Assembly: GCA_034440635.1 (NCBI GenBank)
Contig: JAOTON010001028.1
Location: 496,001 to 560,000, forward strand
Source of the DNA: Lepas anatifera
Lineage: Eukaryota; Arthropoda; Thecostraca; Lepadidae
Direction of reading: 5' to 3'
DNA: 64,000 nucleotides
The position numbers were made by a program, and so were the translations under genes. The notes below the pieces were generated by a model that saw only the letters and a program-made list of their open reading frames with translations, was not told the origin of the DNA and did no database searches. Shown piece by piece: positions 37,430 through 48,642 of this stretch. Position 1 is the first letter of the stretch, and each line of letters begins with the position of its first letter.

Positions 37430-40400
37430 AAAGCTAATTTTCGGACGCTCTCCCGATTAGATCTCAGTGGGTCTCGGAGACCGATTCACGGCGCCTCTTG
37501 ATCAAAACTGGGGGCCCCTGAGAATCTCTCGGGGCTCCTGAGATTAGTTATCGGCAGCACCTCTGACACTAATTATTGGGTCTCCCAGATTTGCTCTGGA
37601 GGGGGGGCTGAGACTGAGTATCGTGGTCATCCAGATTAGCTATTGGGGTCCCCTGAGGCTGTCTTTGGGGTGGGGGAGGGGGGCTGGGAATGACTTCCGA
37701 CAGCCCTCTGAGACTTACTCTAGGGCGCCCCTGAGACAAACACCCGGGGGGGGTAGAATCACCTCTGAGACTGAGTCTTTGGCGTTCCTGAGACTGACTC
37801 GGAGACTACAGATTAGCTCTCGCGGGCCTAAGGCTAACTCCGGGCCCATGAGACCAAAACTTGGGAGCACCTCTGGAAATTACTCTCAGAACCCCGAGAT
37901 TAACTCTCGGATGTCTCTGAGACTGACAACCGGGAGCCCTCTGAGACTAACTTTTGGGTGCTCCCTGAGATTGACTCTCGGGGCCGCTTATACCAAAACT
38001 CGGGGGGGGCACAGCCTGAGGCTAAATCTCGAGGGCTCCCAAAATTACCCCTCTGGGGCCCCCTGAAACCAGCACTCTGCGGATCAAATAAGACTAACTC
38101 TCGGACCCCCGGATTAACTCTCGAGGCCACCTGAAACTAAATATTGACTCCTGAGAGAGAAGCCTAATTAATTAATTATTGGGGCTTATCGACACACCAA
38201 CTGCCAGGGTCATATGGCGTCGCCAACTCTCTCCCTGTTGGAAGGGTTGCTCGGGAGCCAGCTTGCTCCTTGTTCAGGGAAGCCGCCGGGCCTTGAACCC
38301 GGGTCGGCTGCGTGGAAGCAAGCTATGCTGACCACTCCACCACCGCGCCCCCCTCCTGAGAGAGAAGCCCGTGAGACTATGAGGACCCCCTGAGACCGAC
38401 CCTTGGGGTGCTCTGAGACTGACTCTTAGGGTTCTCTGAGACAGACTCTCAGGGGGACCTCGAGACCGAATCTTGGGGTCCCCTAAGACAGACTCTTGGG
38501 GTCCCCTTAACCGACTCTTGGGGTTCTCTGAGACTGACTCTCAGAGGCCCCCTGAAATAGACTATGTTGCAGGGCCCTGAGAACCACTCCCAAGACTAGC
38601 TCGGCCCCCTCCCCTGAGACAGACTCCTGGGGCCCCTGATACCAAATTTTGGGGCCCCTGAGACCAACCCTCTGGGCCCCTAAAATCTACTTTCGGGGGG
38701 CCTTGAGACCGACTCTCAGGGCGGGGGCCGTAAGGCCGACTCGGGACACCCTGAGAACGAATCTTCAGGGGCCCCTGAGACTGACTCTGGGGGCCCGTGA
38801 TCAGAGAATCCTTTGCAGTGGTTCAGATTGGCCCAAGGGGTGGGGGGTCTGCGGGACGCCTAGGGCCCCCTTGGCTACACACTGCATCCAAACTTTCGGG
38901 GGCCCTCTGAAATCACCATTTAGAGGCCCCTAAAATAATTGCTCCCCTAGACCAGTACTCCGGAGCCCCTTGATGCTGATGCCCGGGGGTCCTAAGACTA
39001 AGCTCGGGGTCCCACTTACATCAGGCTCAGGGGCACCCTTAGACCCATGCTCGCGCTTTTCTCAGGAGTAACTCGACACCGATGTTCCGGGGCCCTCAAG
39101 ATCAATATTTCAAGCCCCCCAAGACTAATGCTCGGTGCTCTGGAGCCCCTCGATGCCGATGCTCGGGGGTCCTGAACCCAGGCCTGGGGGCCCCTGGGAC
39201 CAAACTCTGGGTCTCATGAGGTCAATGCTCGTGCCTCACTCATGAGTCCCTCGATATCAATAGTCAGGGGCACCCCGAGGGGGGCCCTGAACCCCTGAGA
39301 CCAAGCTCGGGGCCCCTGAGACCAAGCTCGAGGGGACCCTGAGACCAAGCTCGGATGCTCCCTGAGACCAAGCTCGAGGGCCCCCTGACACCAAGCTCGG
39401 AGGTTCCCTGAGACCAAGCTCGAGACCCCGTGAGACCAAGATCGAAAGGCCCATGAGACCAAACATCGAAAGGCCCATGAGACCAAGCTTGCCCCCCTCC
39501 TAAGACCAAGCTCGGTTGTCCCCTGAGACCAAGCTCGGGGGCCCCTGAGACCAGGCTCACGGGCCCCCGAGATCAATATTCGGTATTCCAGAGCCTCGAT
39601 ACCAATGATCGGGGTTCCCTGAGACCAAGCTCGGAAGGCCCGTGAGACCAAGCTCGGGGCCCCTGAGTCCAAGTTCAAGGGTCGCCTGAGACCACGCTCG
39701 TGGGGCCCTGAGACCAAGCTCTGGGGCACCCTGAGACCAAAATCGAAAGACCCGTGAGACCAACATCAAAAGGTCCGTGATTCCGAACTCAGGGGCCCCC
39801 GAGATCAATGTTCGGTACTCTGGAACCCTCGATACCGATGATCAGGAGCCCCTGAGACCAAGCTCGGGGGTCCCCTGAGACCAAGCTCGGGCGTTCCCTG
39901 AGACCAAGCTCGGAGGGCCCCTGACACCGAGCTCGGAGGGCCCCTGACATCGAGCTCGGGGCCCCTGAGACAAAGCTCGGGGGCGCTGAGACCAAGCTCG
40001 GTGGCCCCTGAGACCAAGATCAGGGCTCCTGACACTAAGCTCGGGGAGAGGGGGGCCTGAGACCAAGCTTGGGGGCATCCCTGAGACCAAGCTCGGGGGT
40101 CCCCTGAGACCAAGTCGGGGGCCCTGAGACCAAGCTCGGGGTTATCTGAGACCAAGCTCGGAGGGCTCCCTGACACCAAACTCGGGGGTCCCCTGAGACC
40201 AAGCTCGGGGGTCCTGAGACCAAGCTCGGGGTTATCTGAGACCAAGCTCGGAGGGTTCCCTGACACCAAGCTCGGGGCCCCTGAGACCAAGCTCGGGGGC
40301 CCTGATTCCAAACTCGAAGGGCCCCCTGAGACTAAGCTCGGGAGCTCTCTGAGACCAAGCTCGGAGGGCCCCAAGACACCAAGCTCGGGGCCTCTGAGAC

Positions 40401-40680
40401 CAAGCTCGGGGGCCCCTGCGACCAAAATCGAAAGGCCCGTGAGACCAAGATCGAAAGGTCCGTGAGACCGAGCTCGGGGGAAGGCGCCCTGAGACCAACC
40501 TCGGGGGCCCTGAGGCCAAGCTCAGGACCCCCTGAGACTGAGCACAGGGGTCCCCCCTAAGATCAATATTCGGTACTCTGGAGCCCTCGATACCGATTAT
40601 CGGAGGCCTCCTGAGACCAAGCTCGGGAGGCCCCCCCAGACCAAGTTCAGGGCCCCCAAAATCAAGTTTTGTGTTTTTAG
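37430..40680 (+). repeat. Inner minisatellite of element H, unit about 20-22 bp
   Basis: Unit approximates CCCTGAGACCAAGCTCGGGG with frequent indels and substitutions, more than a hundred copies by estimate. It is most uniform at 39280-40530 and more diverged (gagactgactctcgggg) at 37430-38150 and 38370-39250. Minus-strand open frames with repeating SLVSGAPELGLRGP-type text at 39214-40696 come from this array and are not taken as genes. Confidence 0.93.
38165..38352 (-). mobile_element. SINE family 1, full-length copy with 17-bp target duplication
   Basis: CTCCTGAGAGAGAAGCC lies on both sides (38148-38164 and 38353-38369). On the minus strand the head reads GCGCGGTGGTGGAGTGGTCA (A box) and GACCCGGGTTCAAGGCCC (B box); the body includes CCTTCCAACAGGGAGAGAGT and TGGCGACGCCATATGACC; the tail is an AATAATTAATTAATTA run. 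Length 188 bp. The head resembles a tRNA of the Leu/Ser type, which is inference. Confidence 0.92.
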
Positions 40681-40752
40681 TGCATAAGGTCAGCACAAGG
40701 GGGTCCGCGGACCCCTGAGACCCCCTCCCCTGGCTACACCACTCTCAGAACA

Positions 40753-41324
40753 TCTCAAGGGGCCATTCAAGCTCTCGGCCGCCCGGTCAGTGGCTGTAAA
40801 GCCTTATAGGGGTCCCAGACCATCTCAGGGGCCCTCAGTTCAACACAGAGGCCCATATTAGCTCTGATGACTAGATAAACTTAAGGGCCCGGCTCATCCA
40901 GGGGCCCCTTGTCGGCATATTTGGGGCTTCAGAACAGTTCAGGGTTTCAATTAAAGCTTATAACCAAATTTCAGAGCAGGGGCCTCAGATAAGTTTAGGG
41001 TCTTCTGTGCATCACAGGGGATCCAGATTAGCTCAAGGGGCACTATTAACTTTACGGTCCCAGCTCAGCTCAGGGGCCCCCAGGTCGGTGGATATAGGTT
41101 CTGGCCAACTCACGGGGCCCTGTTTAAGGTTACGGCTCCTAGCCCAGTTTAGGTGGCATCCTAGAACAGTTCATGCTGCCCAAACCATCTCAGGGGCGCT
41201 CAGTTCAGCTCAAATGGCCCAGATTAGCTCGTATGGCATCAGAGGCCAGTTTAGGGGCCCCGAGAAGCTTAGGGGACCTTAAAATCAACTCATAGGACCT
41301 CAACTTACTTTAGGGGCACAGGTA
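40753..41324 (+). repeat. Outer tandem array of element G, right part
   Basis: Same unit as 35990-36392 (ccagattagctcaggggccc and variants), continuing after the target duplication of element H. Confidence 0.75.
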
Positions 41325-41478
41325 AGTTTAACGGGGTTCCGGGGCAAGCTATCGGGACAGTTTGAGTTTCTTGCTTGATATTACAGTTGTTGATATTCTT
41401 ATCTCCGTTGCAGGGGGCCCATCCCAGAAAAGTGGGGGGGGCAGTGGCCCCCTGGCCCCCCCGGTTCCTACGCCTATG
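41325..41478 (+). repeat. Direct repeat bounding the array inside element G, right (terminal) copy
   Basis: Partner of 35835-35980. This copy ends exactly at the element terminus next to CTTCATAC. Confidence 0.75.
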
Positions 41479-41495
41479 CTTCATACGCAATGGTG

Positions 41496-41971
41496 CTTAG
41501 AGGAAATGTGACAACTTTACATAAGGCGTGATTTTAACTGAGATAGCCAAGTTGCAAAGTATGCCGGAAAACCGGGTACTCAATATAGCATTCGTCTTGA
41601 AACTCAACATTTCCGTAGAGAAAAGCTAAAAACCTACCTGAAATGTACTCAAAATGTACCCAAGTAGCCGGCCACAGTTGTCAGCTGTTCCTGTTGGTGT
41701 GACGACATGCTGCCGTCACAGCTGACGTGGCGACATGCTGACGTAAGTAACCAGCCAATTAAAGCCCTTGAAGCCTATTGAATATGATAGTAGTTGCCAG
41801 ATCATCACGTCATCGACAGGCAGAGGTTTATTTCTTATCTTAGAGAAGCATTTCAAAAATCAAAATATTGAGCTTATTGAAAAATTTCAGAGAAATCATG
41901 GAATTTCGACTTAAAATGCTCCTAATTACATTATATTTCGGGATTCGACCCGGGTGTCACATTCCCTTTAA
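41496..41971 (-). mobile_element. TTAA element, family D, copy 3, reversed
   Basis: Right end GTGTCACATTCCCTTTAA; left end diverged (TTAGAGGAAATGTGACA). It is collinear in reverse with 32772-33228. It starts only 17 bases after the end of hAT-type element G. Confidence 0.85.
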
Positions 41972-42413
41972 GGGTAGGGGAGACTAGGGTCAATTGTAAC
42001 AAATTTCACATTTCTGGTTCTGGAGAAATAGTGCTTTGAGTTAGAGCACTTATAATTATATTTTCATCAACTTTGAAAATTTTGCAATCTGACAGACGTA
42101 GAAATATTTCAAAACACAAATAATTAGGGGTCAAAATTTCATTTCTAAAAATTTGCCTCAGCTGTTACAATTGAAGGGGGCAATTACACGTAAGGGGCAA
42201 TTGTACCAGCACAGTGTTCTAACGGAGCCGAAAGTGGGGACATAATTCAATATCTCAGGAAATATGAATCCCAGATCAATAATTTTGGTGTCAATCGAAA
42301 GCTCTTTTCAGATTATGGGCATTGTGTACTGACGCGGGCTGATGTGATGACCTGAAAAATTAGGTTTTGTAAGGGTTGGTTAAGTAGAATTGAAGACGTT
42401 ATCTAACACTCGC

Positions 42414-42950
42414 TTAACACACGCAGTGGAGGGGGCCCTAAAGTGCCCCCACCTATTTTTACAAAGTAACGAGAGAACTGTTCGCCGCGGGAAAACACTA
42501 CTCGGCCACATTTGAGAGAATTTATGAGTGCGTCGAAAAATTAAGAAATTTTGAAAATCGGTCAATAATTTTTTTACTTAGAGGCCTTCACAGTCAGACC
42601 CATATTTTGAGACCGTCGCACTCGGGCAGTCGCACCAGTTCGCCTGCATTGTAGACCGAGTGGTGACGTCAGAACGTCATATAATCAGGTTACATGTCAA
42701 TATTAACCCACATGGAAATCAAGGTCAAGGTCAAAGGTCTCATGTCAAGGTCATTGACCGCAGTATTCTGGTCAAGCATTACTCAGTGGCATTACTCAGT
42801 ATGACGTACGTTATGCTATGACTTTATAGTTAAGGCTACTCAGGGTCAAGGTCACAGGTCGAGGTCAAAGTTTTTTTCAAGGTCAAACCCTCATTTGCCG
42901 CCCAAAGGCTGATATAGTTCCGGTTATATTGTATATAACCACCCCCACCC
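42414..42950 (-). mobile_element. TTAA element, family E, copy without the 1.5-kb insertion
   Basis: Starts TTAACACACGCAGTGGAGGG. Compared in reverse with 26957-29368 it runs across the place where that copy is interrupted, which shows the uninterrupted state of the family. The far end fades near 42950. It contains cgcaccagttcgcctgca, gacgtcagaacgtcatataatcagg and several aaggtcaaggtca runs. Confidence 0.7.
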
Positions 42951-42999
42951 CCTCTCCTTGGGTGTGCTACTGCATGTAACCATGAAGACGAAATTGATG

Positions 43000-44149
43000 A
43001 CATTCAACGGTGATATGTTTGTCCATACACCAGCACAATGGTATCAGATTCCTACAGAATAAAAACGAAACCTTGGCTCGGTCCATGACCGGACTGAACT
43101 TCGTTACGGAATTGGCGTTGCGTCGATCACACAGAACTATTTTTCCAATGAACCTGCCTCATGTTTTATGCCACTCGGTGTGTACTTACTCGGTAAAGAT
43201 CAGTAAGCTACTCATTCTCTTTTTTCAATGAAATTCCCCAGTCCAAGCCGTATCAGCTATAAGCAGGCTTACCCGCGTTTCTACACTAATTCGCACCTCC
43301 ATGTTTACAGCATCCAGTTCGAAACTCAAGTGACGATAAAAAACATGCCTCAAGTGCGTGTGCGGGCTGCGAGAACCTTGGAACATAATTATATGCGTAT
43401 TTTTTTGGTAAAACTGTACTCCACAGCACCTGGTATCGAGACCGATGATAGCCGGCCTTCCACGATCTTTGAACAGATGAGCCCCTCTTGAAGATCAAAC
43501 TCTGTTGCAAGGATCAACACTTGTTCCCGAGCACTGTCAACGCTGCTATCATGCGGCGCTGTCGGGCCGACATTGGCTTTCGGGCAGGTCTCTCCGAAGT
43601 GCGTGCTGGCCGGGGTCATCCGCGCGGAGCGAGTGCGTCCTTTCAACGAGGTGAGACCGCATTTATACGCTTTACGTGCAGTTTTTCTGTTTAGGTCCGA
43701 GGAGATGTAGCAACTGAATGTTTTCTAGTGGATATTAGATGGTTCCTTGTCCTGTTTGTCTATTTTGTTTTCGTTAGAAGCCAAAAGCCACATGGTTATC
43801 CTAGGCGAAAGGATTGAATGCGGTCCCTGACGCTGCACTTTGGGGTTGGTGTGACAAACGGCCAAAGTTTTGGAAGTGTCTTGCAGAGAATTTGGGTAAA
43901 TTTTGTGCTTTTAGGCGATTTTGGCGAAAAGAAGGGGCAAGGTGATGAGCTGCACCCCACCCTTTGGGACCACCTGTGGAAAGGGTGGATACTGGAGCTG
44001 ATACACGTCTGTTTACGTTTCCCTTGAAATTTTAAAACGAAGAGCTCAACTATTAATGCTCTTGACACTTGCATACACTCATTTTTTAAGCGCGATACTC
44101 TTTCTGAACCGTAAGTTTTCTCACCCTTCACATTGCCATAATGAATGCT
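43000..44149. other. No firm feature
   Basis: 43480-43640 is GC-richer and open in all three plus-strand frames up to a possible donor AACGAG|GTGAGA; one frame gives GPTLAFGQVSPKCVLAGVIR and AERVRPFNE. There is no start, acceptor or homology to support an exon. Confidence 0.25.
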
Positions 44150-44373
44150 ACTGGGGCCAAGAACGGATCCAGGGGGATGGCGAAGGGGTTGCCATCACCT
44201 TTAAGTAAATTTTAAGACGCCCGTATGACACAACTCCCATATCTTAATTACTTTGAGGGCGCATTCGGCGCCCGACGTGAACGCTCGGCGTCCACGGGAG
44301 GCGGGGGTGGATCCACGAACATGAGCGATGGCAACCCCTTCGCCATCCCCCTGGATCCATGCCTGGCCCCAGT
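44150..44373. repeat. Foldback element with 47-bp inverted arms
   Basis: Arm 1 at 44150-44196 (ACTGGGGCCAAGAACGGATC, then cagggggatggcgaaggggt, tgccatc) and arm 2 at 44327-44373 are inverted copies with only a few mismatches, 130 bases apart. The GGATCCAGGGGG core resembles hAT-type ends elsewhere in the window. No target duplication was found. Confidence 0.85.
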
Positions 44374-45980
44374 AGCACACGAAGTTGAGCCCTGACAAAT
44401 GTGAGCGATTTCTGAGCAGACGAGGGGAGGGCAAGCCAGACGAGAACAACTACCGGGTAGAAAATGGCACGGGTGACAGTGGCAGACGAGGGGGACGGCA
44501 GCGCGCTTTATTGGCCAAAGGACAACTCAAGCACCGGTGGAGGGCACGAACCTTTGTGCCTTCCGTGACTGCACCCCTGCAATGCAGGTGCATCGTATAA
44601 TAGTCCAGGTTGAGAGGGTGTTTGGACACCGATCAAGGGCACTTGCCTCCTGCTTCCATGCCATCGTTCCCCAAAGTTGCCTCAGCTTGCCGCTGATGCC
44701 TTATAATTGCCGCTGAGGACACCTTAGTGCCATTTGGATCAAGTGTTCCGACCGCTTTTCGGCGTCCTATCAGGTACACACAGCTACTTCGGCAAGCCAT
44801 GGGAGTAAACGATTGATGCAGAAGAGCTTAAATGGTCAAATGGGGCCCAATCAGTGACAGACCAGGACCTCGGCTAAAGGAGAAGAGACGTCAGTCGGCG
44901 GTACGCACCACCGAGCCGCCGCAATTTGTGCATTCCAAGGGGTGCACCTTCATCACTTCTTTGCGTTTTTAAGGAATGAATGTTTTAGAATCGAACTGAA
45001 GTGAATGTGGCCAAGGGGAGTCACTGTCTGAAAAGGGACGGTCAGATAGTGGAACGGAATTATAACTGGCTCGGGACGGCCAGGAAACAATGATAGATGA
45101 TGGAAAATGAGGTGCTTCTGTCAAGTTCCCCACCCTCTAACCTAACCCGGCCTTCCTGGCCTGCCCTGAAATCTCTTTTAGTTAGACGACGATAGGGAAT
45201 ACAGGGGACAGGGACTCTTCAGCAGCCGAGATACAGTGGAGTACCAATCGCTCTAGAGACACGTGGCCCCCTAGCTGTATCCCAGTGAGTTTTCATTCAT
45301 CTTAGATCGTGACTCCCATACCTACTGGCCTGACGCTTGAAATCCAGAGAGGAGATTTAACTGAGGCAAACTTGATTTGCTACGAAATAACTTAGTTTCA
45401 AAGTTTATGGATTTTTTAATGGAAGTAGAGCGAAAGTGTAGTCCAAAGTAACCTCATCAATACACTCCTCATCTCGGAAAGAGTAGGCTTTTCAAACCGC
45501 ATAGATTAATTTATGGTAGCTTCCCAGTGATGTATCGGACAGGTAGATGCGTATCACGTGGGCTTCAGTTTTCTGCTGAACCGATTTTTTACCCGTAACC
45601 TTTTCATTCCGTCCCAGCAAAATAAAGGGATTTCGAAACGGTAATTCATATTGACCCCCATGATGAATCTTTGAGCTTGGGGATACTTAACATTGCATGT
45701 TGCCTTGACGGGTACTTTTCAGCATGTAGCACTCCCATGGACATTTGAAATTTTCAGTACACACTTTTCACATGGCCAGAAAACGCAAGTTAGTTACTAA
45801 AACTGCAGAAATGGTGGCATTCGATGCCTAAGCTTGACTCTAGAAAATGACAAAACCGGAAAGTTTTTTCACGCCATCCGGATAGGCACAAAGGTACGAC
45901 TTGTTTTTTTGCTGCCGCGTTAGTAAGCACTGGCCAAGTTATCATTAAAAGCAATGAAATCAAAATTCACCATGCTTTCA
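44374..45980. other. No recognised feature
   Basis: Mixed-composition DNA with only short frames. I see no exon, RNA gene or repeat match. Confidence 0.45.
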
Positions 45981-47000
45981 TTAACATGCGTCCCGCTGGG
46001 GGGATTCACCCCCTCTGATTTTCCCCAGATAGTTCAAAAACGAAGCGGTGCAGAACAACTAAACTTACAGTACCTTATTCCTGCTGATCGATTTTACACA
46101 TCTGACCAAATTTTTGAGTTAAGGTCATGTCAGGTAAAGGAGCTATTCAGGGTCAAGTGACCCGACCTCAAAACCTAAAATTACGAGTCTGAAGCAGCGC
46201 CCAGGGAACATTAGCGAACTGATCAGTTTGAAACTTCCGCAATACAATAAGGTCATTAGGGTCTACATATCTGCTATCTCGGAATTTTGATATTCTTGAC
46301 GTAAGGTAGGGTCAATTTTTTAGTCACTCCATTATAAGTCTATGGTGAAAAATAGAACGGGCTCGTTTTCAGTAAATGCTGGATAGATAAAGCTGAAAAT
46401 CCTCAAACCGTCTATTCTTGCCACGATCTTGACCATAAAGTTGTTTTTTTTAGCATCTGACCTATCAAAGGTCATAACAGGTCACGGGAGCAGAGAGTGA
46501 TTGTTTTGCCAATAACTTCTCACTGAATTGAGATAAAACTCCCATTTTGCTTGTATTGTCCTTATATTGTCACGGGGAGTCGATTGATATGCAACATGAC
46601 CATACCAGGTCACTCTGTGACCCTGACCTAGCTCGAGGTGAGGTTATTTTCACTATTTGACCTAGCAAGGTCATATTATATATAATTCAACTTGCCACGA
46701 TGAGAGGAATCTAATGACCCATAACGATTTACTCTAGCTCTCCTGAGGGCAGATCTAGAGAGAGAAACGTACACTGCTCTGTTGTAAGCCCATGGGACCT
46801 TCTTTGACCTATGCTGACCTCAATAATGACCAAACATAAAAATTATTTATATAAAATCTCTTCGTCTTGTCAAGAACTTTCGAACACCGCACGTAATTTT
46901 TCTTTAGCTTTCGAGGGGAATGAGATACGGAGGGAGGGGGGGCGAAAAACATCCCCAGCGGGGCGCGTCATGCCAGGGACCCCAGCGGGGTGCGTGTTAA
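45981..47000 (+). mobile_element. TTAA element, family J (related to family I)
   Basis: Left end TTAACATGCGTCCCGCTGGG, right end CCCCAGCGGGGTGCGTGTTAA, inverted ends at TTAA sites, 1020 bp. The interior follows the plan of family I (aggtcaagtgacc, reversed tgacctgacct blocks, gaccttgacctagcaaggtcatattatat) but the ends differ. Confidence 0.8.
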
Positions 47001-47200
47001 ATTTGTTTACAACCCAGTTCCAAGTCTTCTTTATATGACAGGATTGCGAATCCAGCCCGCAATCCGAATGATACAGTTGACACGGGCCGGTATACGAGGT
47101 CCGCGCCCTGCTGACTGATTGTATCTGCTGTATCTGCATTGAATCACCAACAGGTCTTTTAAATCCTATAACAGGTAAAGTCAGTAGAATTAAAAACACA

Positions 47201-47203
<3 letters not shown>

Positions 47204-47284
<81 letters not shown>
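47204..47284. repeat. (TA)n microsatellite, about 40 units
   Basis: An uninterrupted TA run, bounded by CATGAATATA at the left and TATATTCATAT at the right so that the whole tract is self-complementary. It is followed by AT-rich sequence with taaatagatag repeats to about 47350. Confidence 0.97.
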
Positions 47285-47286
<2 letters not shown>

Positions 47287-47404
47287 TATAAATTAAATAG
47301 ATAGTGAGATAATTAATTAAATAGATAATAAATTACATAGATAGTGAGCTAAAAAAATTTGCGTCAAGACAATATCAAACTGTCAACAATAAGTTTTCAA
47401 CAGT

Positions 47405-47850
47405 GATCAAGAGTGCTCTGTCCTTTTTCTGTGGGTTAATTACCGCCGTTAGGGATCATTTTAGCCTCAAATGTGGCTTCTGTGGTATTTATTTGGTCAT
47501 TTTAGTGCAAATAAAATTTGACCCATTTTGGCCCTTTTTCAAAGTCGCTTCGGCCTTTTTCCACGAAAAAAACCTGGGAGCCTTGGGCCGCATCCATATC
47601 TCTAGAATATGGAAGAACACAGAAATTGGGATATATTTTTAACACTGACCCGTCTAAGCTTTATTAGACGGGTCAGTGTTAGTTTTCTAAGTTTAATGAG
47701 TTTCCCCTCCAAATAAGGTCTTGATCCCCTGAAGACACCATAATGGCCAGCAAAAAAATGCCCTCCCCCCACTGAGTTTTCCTTAAAAAATGCCCTGGGT
47801 ACGGGGATGAATACCCCCATCCCCCTCCCCTTCAATATATCAGAAACCAC
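47405..47850 (+). repeat. Dispersed repeat K (copy 2) with a perfect hairpin
   Basis: Opposite-orientation partner of 1503-1860. Between its two parts it holds AACACTGACCCGTCTAA, a six-base loop GCTTTA, and TTAGACGGGTCAGTGTT (47641-47680), a perfect 17-bp stem. Class unknown. Confidence 0.65.
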
Positions 47851-47851
47851 A

Positions 47852-48302
47852 TTAAAGGAAATGTGGCACCTTCATAACGTGATTTTAGCTGAGATAGCCA
47901 AGTTGTAAAGCATACCGGCAAACCCGATGCTCTATATATCATTTGTCTTGAAACTCAAAATTTCCGTAGAGAAAAGCCAAAAACCTACCTGAAATGCACC
48001 CAAAATGTACCCAAGCAGCCGGCCACAGTTCTCAGCTGTTGGCGTGATGACATGCTGACGTCACGGTGAGTTGATCAGCCAATTGAAGCCCTTGAAGCGT
48101 ATCGAATAGCAGTAGTCAGATCATGACATCATCCACAGGCAGAGATTTATTTCTTACCCTAGAGGAACATTTTAAAAATAAAAATATGGAGGTTATTGAA
48201 CATTTTTCAGAGAAATCACGGAAGTTTTCATAATTTTCGGCTAAAAATACCCCTAATTACACTAACTTCCGGAATTCGACCAAGTTGCCACATTCCCTTT
48301 AA
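47852..48302 (-). mobile_element. TTAA element, family D, copy 4, reversed
   Basis: TTAAAGGAAATGTGGCACC at the left and TGCCACATTCCCTTTAA at the right, 451 bp, collinear in reverse with 32772-33228. Confidence 0.9.
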
Positions 48303-48642
48303 GCACCTACTGGAAAGCGGTAATAGATAGCTCATATTGATCTCATCCAAAATTTGCACATGCAATTTCTTTGGAGAGGCAACTTTTGAAGCTGTAGAGA
48401 TCAAAGCATGTTCTTATACGAATACAACGGAAATTTGGGTTTTGTGCCGAAACGACTGAAAGGATAGAGCCTTAGACAAAGTGTGATCCCTGCTTGAGTC
48501 TTCTCATACGATCATTCTGCGTTGAATTGATCAAGAACTTTCCCAACCTCATATGTCTTAGTTTTAGAAAATAACTACGAAACAACTGAAGGCAATTGAG
48601 GGTCAACTGACTCCGGTGGACGCTTCAATGTGAGTATCTTTA

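Larger units (their letters stand above)
36393..40744. mobile_element. hAT-type element H, 4.35 kb, 8-bp target duplication, inside the array of element G
   Basis: Left end CAGTGGCATAGCCAGG, right end CCTGGCTACACCACTC, an inverted pair; TCAGAACA flanks both sides (36385-36392 and 40745-40752). It holds about 1 kb of AT-rich DNA (36480-37420), then a long tandem array and a SINE. The frame at 36819-37070 is not recognised. No transposase seen. Confidence 0.82.
34582..41478. mobile_element. hAT-type element G, 6.9 kb, 8-bp target duplication, nested contents
   Basis: Left end CAGGGGCGTAGGAACGG, right end CCGGTTCCTACGCCTATG, an inverted pair; CTTCATAC flanks both sides (34574-34581 and 41479-41486). 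Inside, in order: unique AT-rich DNA, a SINE (35455-35605), a 145-bp segment repeated directly at 35835-35980 and 41325-41478, a tandem array interrupted by element H, and the second direct repeat. No transposase frame is visible, so mobility must have come from elsewhere. Confidence 0.82.

Noticed and set aside
39214..40696. Long minus-strand open frames with repeating Leu-Val-Ser-Gly / Glu-Leu-Gly-Leu-Arg text
   Set aside because: They are translations of a G/C-rich minisatellite with a unit of about 20-22 bp; stop codons are absent because the unit lacks them. Several frames are open at once and no unique domain is present.
43488..43694. A plus-strand exon ending at AACGAG|GTGAGA
   Set aside because: Open frames overlap in three registers, there is no start codon context or convincing acceptor, and no recognisable motif.
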